64,000 nucleotides of DNA from Amblyornis subalaris (taxonomy: Eukaryota; Chordata; Aves; Passeriformes; Ptilonorhynchidae). Both the position numbers and the translations under genes were made by a program. The notes beneath the pieces were generated by a model. It had not been told where the DNA came from. It was given only the letters and a program-made list of their open reading frames with translations, and searched no databases. Of this stretch, positions 57,346 through 64,000 are shown piece after piece; within the stretch, counting starts at the first letter, position 1, and each line of letters opens with the position of its first letter. The DNA lies in assembly GCA_018881555.1 (NCBI GenBank), contig JACAXG010000329.1:62001-126000 (forward strand), read 5' to 3'.

Positions 57346-58833
57346 GATGTTAATGTATATGTTCATCTGATAAAATGTTAATGGACAAAAAGACTTTAAA
57401 AACAACAGTTAATAAGATTACATAAAGGCTGAACATTGTAGGATTTAGTTGACATATATAATAATCACAGTTTCGAATTTATTATCCACAGAAATGTTAT
57501 ACCCTTCTTAACCATTAATGACTATGGCAGATAATAAATTAGCATTTTAGAAGGCAAACTGAGTGAAGTGATGGAGAAGTCTAAAATCACAATTCCCATT
57601 ATTATCATGCTGTAATTTCCCCACCCATGTTTTTATTAATATGTACACTCATAATTATATATACTAGTAGTTAGTAGTGCAGATATGTTTTACATGCACT
57701 AGTAGTAGTGCAGATATGTTTTACATGCTTTGGTTGGGGCTGCTGTGGGAATGATAACTTTTTTCAGTTATTAGTCAAAACATTTTAATAAATGTCTTTC
57801 CATATAGAATTGGTTTTTCAAGAAGAATAAATGTATGACTGATCACAATATTCAAACAGATAGGTGTGTTATTTTTTTGTCAATTAGCACTCCATTTGTC
57901 AGTAAGCCTGTAACTTTGATTGTCCTTAGCAATGTAATTAATTAATTAATCTCTATATGTGCATAATATAATTTCAAATGTTCAACTTATTTTCATAATT
58001 TTTCCCAAAATGTCAAGGCTACAATTAAAAAAAAAACCCAAACACTATTTGGGATAATCACTATTTAATTTTGGACATATGATTAAAAAATACTCTGAAT
58101 GGAGGTGAATGTAAGTTCATGCTCATCTTTTTCCAGAACCAAAATCTGAGTTCCTGGCCCTAACTTTGAACTTAAAAGATTGAAAGAACAGATTCTGAAC
58201 ATGAATAATTTGTGATTAAAGTTGCTGACTCTTCCCCAACATGCAGGGACCCATTTCACATAGAACATTTTGAAAGCGTGAGTACTCAAGCCTATCAGAA
58301 GCTTGGGATTTTTAAAAATAAAATAAATTGGAATAAGAGAGAACCCAGAAGTAGCTGAAAGTTTTCAAAATGAGCAAGACAAATTATTCCTTGTCTGGAA
58401 AATCTGCCTTCAAGTTAAGCCATTAACTATGTGCTAGAGAAGGTTAAGAGCTGCTTTGTCTATGGTTAGATCCCTGCATGGGAAAAAGTTACCTGATGGT
58501 AAAGAGATATTTCAGTAGCAGGTAAAGATCAAAAGGCAACTCATCAAAATTTAGATAAGGAATAATGCACAAAATGTTTAATAATGAAAAGAATTACTAT
58601 TGGAATAAGTTACACTAGAATATGATGAATAATTATTGCTTCAAATATAGATCATAAGTCTTTCTGGAAGACCTGATCTAGTTCAGTAATACTTCATGAG
58701 ATTAATGAAATAATTAAGGGTGAATTTTAGAGGCAATGAACACTTCTTGACCTACATTATTCAAAAAGTAAGACAAGCTGATCATAGTAATCATTAAGAT
58801 CTGTTTTTAAAATCTATGGATCTGTGGCCATGG
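57346..58833. other. RFX3 intron 3, unique DNA
   Basis: AT-rich sequence. A 26-bp direct repeat is annotated separately; nothing else recognised. Confidence 0.5.
57672..57728. repeat. 26-bp direct duplication
   Basis: TAGTAGTGCAGATATGTTTT plus ACATGC occurs at 57672-57697 and again at 57703-57728, a tandem duplication with 31-bp period and no differences. Confidence 0.9.
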
Positions 58834-59718
58834 GTATCCTGACAACACCAAGCTGAATGGTGCAGTTGACACATCTGAAGGACGGGATGCCATCCAGAGG
58901 GACCTGGACAAGCTCGAGAAGTGGGCCCATGAAAACCTCATAAAATTTAACAAGGCCAAGTGCAAAGTGCTGCACCTGGGTTGCGACAAACCCCGGTGTT
59001 AATATAGATTGGGGGATGAACTGATCAAGAGCAGCCCTGCTGAGATGAACTTGGGGGTACTGGTGGATGAGAGGCTGGACATGAGCTGTCAATGTGCATT
59101 TGCAGTCCAGAAAGCCAATGGTATCCTGGACTTCATCAGAAGCAATGTGGCCAGCAGGGCAAGGGAGGGGATTCTGCCCCTCTACTCTGCTCTAGTGAGA
59201 CCCCACCTGGAATACTGCATCCAGCTCTGGAGTCCCCAGCACAGGAAGGACATGGACCTGTTGAAGCAAGTTGAGGAGGCCACCAAGATGATCAGAGGGC
59301 TGAAGCACCTCTCCTCTGAAGAAAGGCTGAGAGAGTTGGAGTTGTTCAGCCTGGAGAAGAGAAGGCTTTGGGGAGACCTTATTGTGGCCTTTCAGTATCT
59401 GAAGGGAGCCGACAAGAAAGCTTGAGAGGGACTTTTTACAAGAGTATGTAGTGACAGGACAAGGGGAAACGGCTTCAAACTGAGAGTAGGTTTAGATTAG
59501 ATATTAGGAATAATTCTTTACTATGAGGGTGGTGAGGCCCTGGCACAGGTTTCCCAGAGAAGTTGTGGATACCTCATCCCTGGAAGCGTTCAAGGCCAGG
59601 TTGGATGGGGCTTTGAGCAATCTGGTCTAGTGGGCGGTGTCCCTGCCCATAGTGGAGGAGTTGGAACAGGATGATCTTTAAGGTCCCTTCCAACCCAAAC
59701 CATTCTATGATTCTATGA
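58834..59718 (+). mobile_element. CR1 LINE 3' region, complete 3' end
   Basis: It runs from 'gacaacaccaagctgaatgg' to 'ccaacccaaaccattctatg' with an ATTCTATGATT tail. A frame of 138 codons (59009-59425) is the ORF2 C-terminus with [20 protein letters not shown]. It shares the unusual 'tgttaatatag' stop with the copy at 39482-40350. Confidence 0.92.
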
Positions 59719-61431
59719 TTTTTTTATATATATATAACTTCATAATTTATGATTTTAAAAAATTGGTTCTTTGAACAGGTCACAAAAACTTGTCTCAGTG
59801 AAGTAAGAGGGCAGTGTAATAGCTTGAACAAGCAGCAGGAAGCAGGACTTCAGCCCAGTAGTATTGCTGTAGAGAAGGTATTGTCAAACAGTGGAGTAAG
59901 ATTCAGAATTATGATTTAAATTATGTATCATGTTATAATATCATGTTAAAATGGGACAATCTATGTTTGTACTATATAGTGAGTTGATCTTAGTATGATG
60001 AAATCTTAACCTTTTAATTTTTAACATACGGTATCTTTTTAAATTTGACCTTTTCTGTCTGATTGAATAGTTTGACCTAATAGTATTTTCTACTGAAGCA
60101 AGAAAAAAAATCTGTATTCAAACATTATTTTTGCAATATTGAATTATATTTTCTTGCATACTCATCAGATACTCGTATGCTTTTATAAAAAGGCTTATAT
60201 TTCTAATAGTAGACAGTTGTAAGAAAGACTTCCTTTTTCATTGAGAATTCCTACAGTAAGAATACTATTTGATTAGTTTATAAAAAGCGGAAAGCACATT
60301 TTATTTATGCACTAATTGAAATATAACCTGAAATACTTTTCAGTTTTGTGCTGTATATTGAGTGAACTCATTTTAGTAGTGCAATTTACCAGCATTAACT
60401 CTTTAGATAATAGTGTAATAATTAAAGAAGGGTAGGGAAGATTAATTAAAACCTGACAACAGGGAATATAAGTGGTTTTAAATGTACAGATGCTTTTCCA
60501 TTGCTTTTCTTTTTTTTTTTTTTCCATTTATTGTGGTTCATTATGTGCCTTCTTTTACTGTACATCCCATTGTCTTGATCACTTTCAATGTTTTTGCTAT
60601 TCTAGCTCTGTATCTAAACTACAGTTAGATTGTAATTTTATTTTTATTGTTGTCATTATTGAATTAATCAGAAAATGTATTAATATGGAAGGGAAGAATA
60701 GGCATGGATATGGTTGTCTTTACTCATTTGTATTAGGATTAATGCTACTGTATAATTAGTGGTTTATAATACTTTTTCCTTTAAAAGTATTATTTTGAAC
60801 CCATCTGATTTTTATTTTTTTTTAAGGATGGATCTTGCTGTCTGTATAAACCTCCAATTTTTGTTTACTTTGAGAGCTCTGGATATTCAAAGAATGCTCT
60901 AACAGGCTGTAGGGGGTGATATCCTGTACAATGAAGCTAATGGCAGAAAACCTTCTGAATGACTGAGATTTTACTCCATGGTTGCAGAGAGCAGAAATTT
61001 TGTTTCTTATTCACATTCAGAGTGTGCACAGTTCTTTCTCAAATACTTAGAGGAAGAAACATTGAGGCCTTTCTTAGGATTTTATTCTGGGATTTTTTTT
61101 CTTTTATTCAAAACACTGATTGTTCAGTAATTTTTACTGTTTACAATGTAACTTACTAGTAAATCCACTTCTCTTATTTCATGAGTAGGGAGGGAGGTAA
61201 ATTGGACTTTGAAAGTGGGATCCTGCAGTATATATGCAAGCAAAATGCCTCCCTGACTTCACTGAGAGGTTTGCCTTCATGAGGGCTTCAGGATGAGACC
61301 TTTAAGTAGAAAATATCCCTTAGCTGTGACTGAACTAGATATTTCTATTGAACTTAAGGCAATCTATCAGAATTTTTCTGATTAGTCTTTTATACTGTCT
61401 TGAGTCATTTTCTAATGACATCTATTATCAG
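59719..61431. other. RFX3 intron 3, 3' end
   Basis: Unique AT-rich DNA apart from the candidate cassette exon at 59779-59877. It ends in the acceptor of the fourth exon. Confidence 0.6.
59779..59877 (+). other. Candidate in-frame cassette exon in RFX3 intron 3
   Basis: The acceptor TTTGAACAG ends at 59778. The following 99 nt are open in phase 0 for 33 codons, rich in Gln, Ser and Asn, up to AAG|GTATTG at 59877/59878. The flanking exons both meet in phase 0, so inclusion would add 33 residues without a frameshift. The block looks clearly more GC-rich than the AT-rich flanks. The donor is weak at positions +4/+5, and a shorter alternative donor (GTAAGA at 59803) lies within it. It is unsupported by any known isoform I can recall. 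Confidence 0.2.
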
Positions 61432-61506
61432 ATTGAAATGGCGATTGAGACACTTCAAAAGTCTGATGGTCTTTCTACTCACAGAAGCTCTCTTCTCAAC
61501 AGCCAT
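61432..61506 (+). CDS. RFX3: RFX3 fourth coding exon (residues 158-182)
   Basis: The exon is 75 nt, 25 codons, phase 0 on both sides, with acceptor TATTATCAG before 61432 and donor GTAAGT from 61507. It encodes IEMAIETLQKSDGLSTHRSS followed by LLNSH, the segment just before the RFX winged-helix DNA-binding domain. The next expected exon (starting LQWLLDNYE in the family) was looked for downstream and not seen, so it lies beyond position 64000. Because the exon is symmetric (0/0) it could be skipped without a frameshift; I recall an RFX2 isoform differing by a block of about this size at the same place, but this is from memory. Confidence 0.93.
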
Positions 61507-62916
61507 GTAAGTTGTTTCTTTCATGAAAGCTAATCTCTATCTTGTTCTGCATGCTTAGCCTGCCTCTAAATGTTTGTTTTAATTTATTGCTACTTTTTGC
61601 TTGTAATCTTTCCATTTTAGTTGCTTGTAATCTACATCTTATGTCACTATATTTTGTCAGGCTAAGTGTCATGACACCGTAGAGTGAATTTCTTTTCTAG
61701 GTTCTGTATTGTGTTAACACAGCTTAACATATGTGTCTATTTTGCAGGTCCTAATGTAAATGTAAAAAATAATAACCAAATAACTCTTAAGTAGTCTGGG
61801 TTTGACATTTTAAAATAATTTTCTATAATTTGTGTACCTGATATAATAATTTAAGAGCAGGTAAAGGGGGAAAGAAGCAGTGCACACACTGAATAAACAA
61901 AATACTTTAGATTTCTTTTTAAATATTTCTATTATTCTGAATAAGTTTATTATAACAATTCTGCAGATCCATCTAATGAGATTAAAAAATTAAAACAATC
62001 TGTTAGTATCTAATATGTTTTCTTCTGCTGCCTTTTACTTTGTTCTGTCTTTGCAAATCCTGTAGTTAGGAATTTTCCATAATAAAAGGCTGAAGATGTT
62101 TGCATAAAAAGATGGTTGCAAATATAGTGGTAAAGCTGTTAAATATAACTTTTAGGTAAAGGAGTAAGGCTCAAAGTTTAATCTTCAGTTTGTTTTTAAG
62201 TAGTGTTAGTATTTCTTGAAATGTGTAAACAAAAGGGTTTTTCTTCAGCTTGTATAAATAGTTTTGTATTTTGAATTGCTGCTAAATTTCTATACATACT
62301 GCATCCTTTTTGCTTCTCAGCCTTACTAACAAACATAAACTTACATATTTTTACAGATTCTTGCATTCCTTTACCAAAGAAAAGTAAATATTAATTGTGA
62401 TATGAATGTATGAGTATACTGGGTAGAGTCTATACACTTATTTTGATTTGTTCACATGTCCCCCCCCAAAAAATGTGGTAATATGGAGGTGAAAACCAAA
62501 TTTTTTTTTTAAAAGTTTATCATCATGGTAGAAAAAGACAGCAGGAGCCAGTACAATTTCTTGGAAGATAATTTAGTTTTCTTAGAAAATGCGAAAATTG
62601 GGTGAAGGAAATTGAATTCTGTACAATGTGAAGACATTTAGATAATTTTGGATGTTTTAAAAATAAATGTTTCCATGTTAAGATCAACCTAGAAATATGC
62701 TAAAATTATTTTGACATCATAATGAAATGGGTGATAATTTTTTTGCAAAATGCCAAAAATATGTATTAAAACTTAGATATACAAAGAATGGCTAAATCTG
62801 CCTTGAATCTGAGAAGGAAGTCCAGCATCTTCATAAAAAAATCAATAAGAATTAAAGGACAAGCTTTTCTACATCAGAAAACTAGATTCCCCTATTTCCT
62901 GTGTAATGCACTAGTT
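61507..62916. other. RFX3 intron 4, unique 5' part
   Basis: AT-rich. No exon of the DNA-binding domain and no repeat was seen. Confidence 0.6.
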
Positions 62917-63507
62917 AAAAGATCATGGAACAGATCCTTCTGGAAGAGGAGGAAACATATGGAATGCAGGGAGGTTATTAGAGACAGCCAACATGGCTTC
63001 AGCAAGGACAAATCATGCCTAACTAATCTAGTGGCCTTGTACAATGGAGTGACTGCTTTGGTGAACAAGGGAAGAGCTATGGATGTCACCTATCTAGACA
63101 TCTGTAAGGCCTTCGATACAGTCCCCCACACCATTCCTGCTGCTAAAATTGAGAGATATGGGTTTGATGGGTGGACTCTTAGATGGATAAGAAACTGGCT
63201 GGATGGCCACATCCAAAGCATTACAGTAAACAGCTCAATGTCCAAAGATCAGTAATGAGTTGTGTCCCTCAAGAGCCTGTACTAGGACCATTGCCATTTA
63301 ATATCTTCATCAATGGCTTAGTGGGATAGAGTGGGTCTAAGTAGGGCCACAAAAATGATCAGAGGGCTGGAACACCTCTCCTATGAAGAAAGGCAGAGAG
63401 AGTTGAGGTTGTTCCACCTGGAGAAGAGAAGGCTCCATGGAGACCTTATTGCAGCCTTTCAGTACTTAAAGGGGGCTTATGAGAAAGATGGAGAAAGACT
63501 CTTTACT
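62917..63507 (+). mobile_element. CR1 LINE with RT internal deletion
   Basis: The RT part ([30 protein letters not shown]) runs to about 63325. It then joins directly to the 3' domain ('gtagggccacaaaaatgatc'), so the middle of the 3' half is missing. It ends at 'gagaaagactctttac', where the next element begins. Confidence 0.85.
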
Positions 63508-64000
63508 GTTGTTATAAATAAAAAAAATAATAATCCTGGATGGGTTTTGGGGTCCCTTGCAGTCTTCCTGAAAGTGTGGCGTTTGTCTGGCGGTGCCGTG
63601 ACGCGTTCGGCGGTGCGCACGCACACACACACACGCATACTTAGTTGAGGCAAAGAGTCGGAGGGGTTCTCCTTATGTGTTCCATGAAATAGGTTTATTC
63701 CATGAATCGTCAGGGAAGAAGAGAACCCAGAACAATGGAGGGGTCAGGGTTTTATCCCAGGGGCAGTGGGGGTGGAGAGACAACAGGGACCAATGGGTTG
63801 AGGGCCAGGGGCAGAGAGAAGGCGGAGTAATACAACTTCAACCAATAGGGGTAAACGAGGGGAGGAGTGGGGTACAGGAATAAATGGGATGCCGAGTAAG
63901 GCAGAACACTCTAGAACTGAACCTTATAAGGGAACAAGGAATAATAGGCTGCTCGGTCACTCCTGCAGCTGGCTCAAACACTGCAGCACTCTCTGCTGCA
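63508..64000 (-). mobile_element. LTR-like element, cut by window end
   Basis: It starts about TGTTGTTATAAATAAA, includes a (CA)n run (63616-63636), and has a minus-strand AATAAACC (near 63695). The far end and TSD are outside the window. Confidence 0.5.

Noticed and set aside
1..64000. CRISPR arrays, bacterial operons, rRNA or tRNA genes
   Set aside because: Spliced vertebrate exons and avian repeats dominate; no regularly spaced repeats and no cloverleaf-like sequence were noticed.

Overview
This is a bird genome window. It carries the 5' coding part of RFX3 (a ciliogenic winged-helix transcription factor) on the + strand, split into four short exons inside very large introns. The exons lie at 5321-5437, 20218-20315, 44819-45074 and 61432-61506. 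Together they encode residues 1-182 in one continuous frame, with canonical AG acceptors and GTAAGT donors. The window ends before the exons for the DNA-binding domain. The non-coding first exon(s) and promoter would lie upstream of position 1. The bird assignment rests on the RFX3 exon sequences together with dense CR1 LINEs and avian-type endogenous retrovirus (ERV) LTRs. The species cannot be read from the window.

By a hand tally, about two thirds of the window is transposon-derived. That is far above the usual share for a bird genome. No second host gene was found. CR1 copies occur in both orientations, mostly 5'-truncated and full of stops. A few keep recognisable ORF1 (Cys-pair/coiled coil plus SGNH-esterase-like region), endonuclease and reverse-transcriptase segments. 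The LTRs fall into at least eight families, nearly all antisense to RFX3. For seven elements the exact target-site duplication (TSD) can be read: AAGAT, GTGTC, GTATG, AAGCT, TAGGC, GATGT and the 6-bp AGTTTG.

Layout:
- 1-5.3 kb: LTR fragment, then a CR1 split by an LTR, then two more CR1 pieces.
- 5.3 kb: first coding exon.
- 5.4-20.2 kb (intron 1): an LTR with internal minisatellites, a long CR1 with an internal deletion, a CR1 split by an LTR, and a decayed provirus (14894-19445) that has a solo LTR inserted in its protease region.
- 20.2 kb: second exon.
- 20.3-44.8 kb (intron 2): a three-layer CR1/CR1/LTR nest (22.4-25.9 kb), two LTR elements (26.1-27.4 kb), a CR1/LTR block of about 13.6 kb (27.6-41.2 kb) with head-to-head copies and an LTR-in-LTR insertion, and an LTR split twice by CR1 (43.2-44.4 kb).
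- 44.8 kb: third exon, squeezed between two same-family, same-orientation LTRs.
- 45.1-61.4 kb (intron 3): stacked CR1s, several solo LTRs, and a GC-rich LTR at 56339-57345 with two CTCF-like core motifs.
- 61.4 kb: fourth exon, then a CR1 and an LTR cut by the window end.

The most useful leads are two unannotated candidate cassette exons (5852-5890, which carries an in-frame stop, and 59779-59877, open for 33 codons), the exon sandwiched by direct LTR repeats, the mosaic inverted CR1 copies, and the CpG/CTCF-like LTR. Nothing here amounts to a clearly new biological system.
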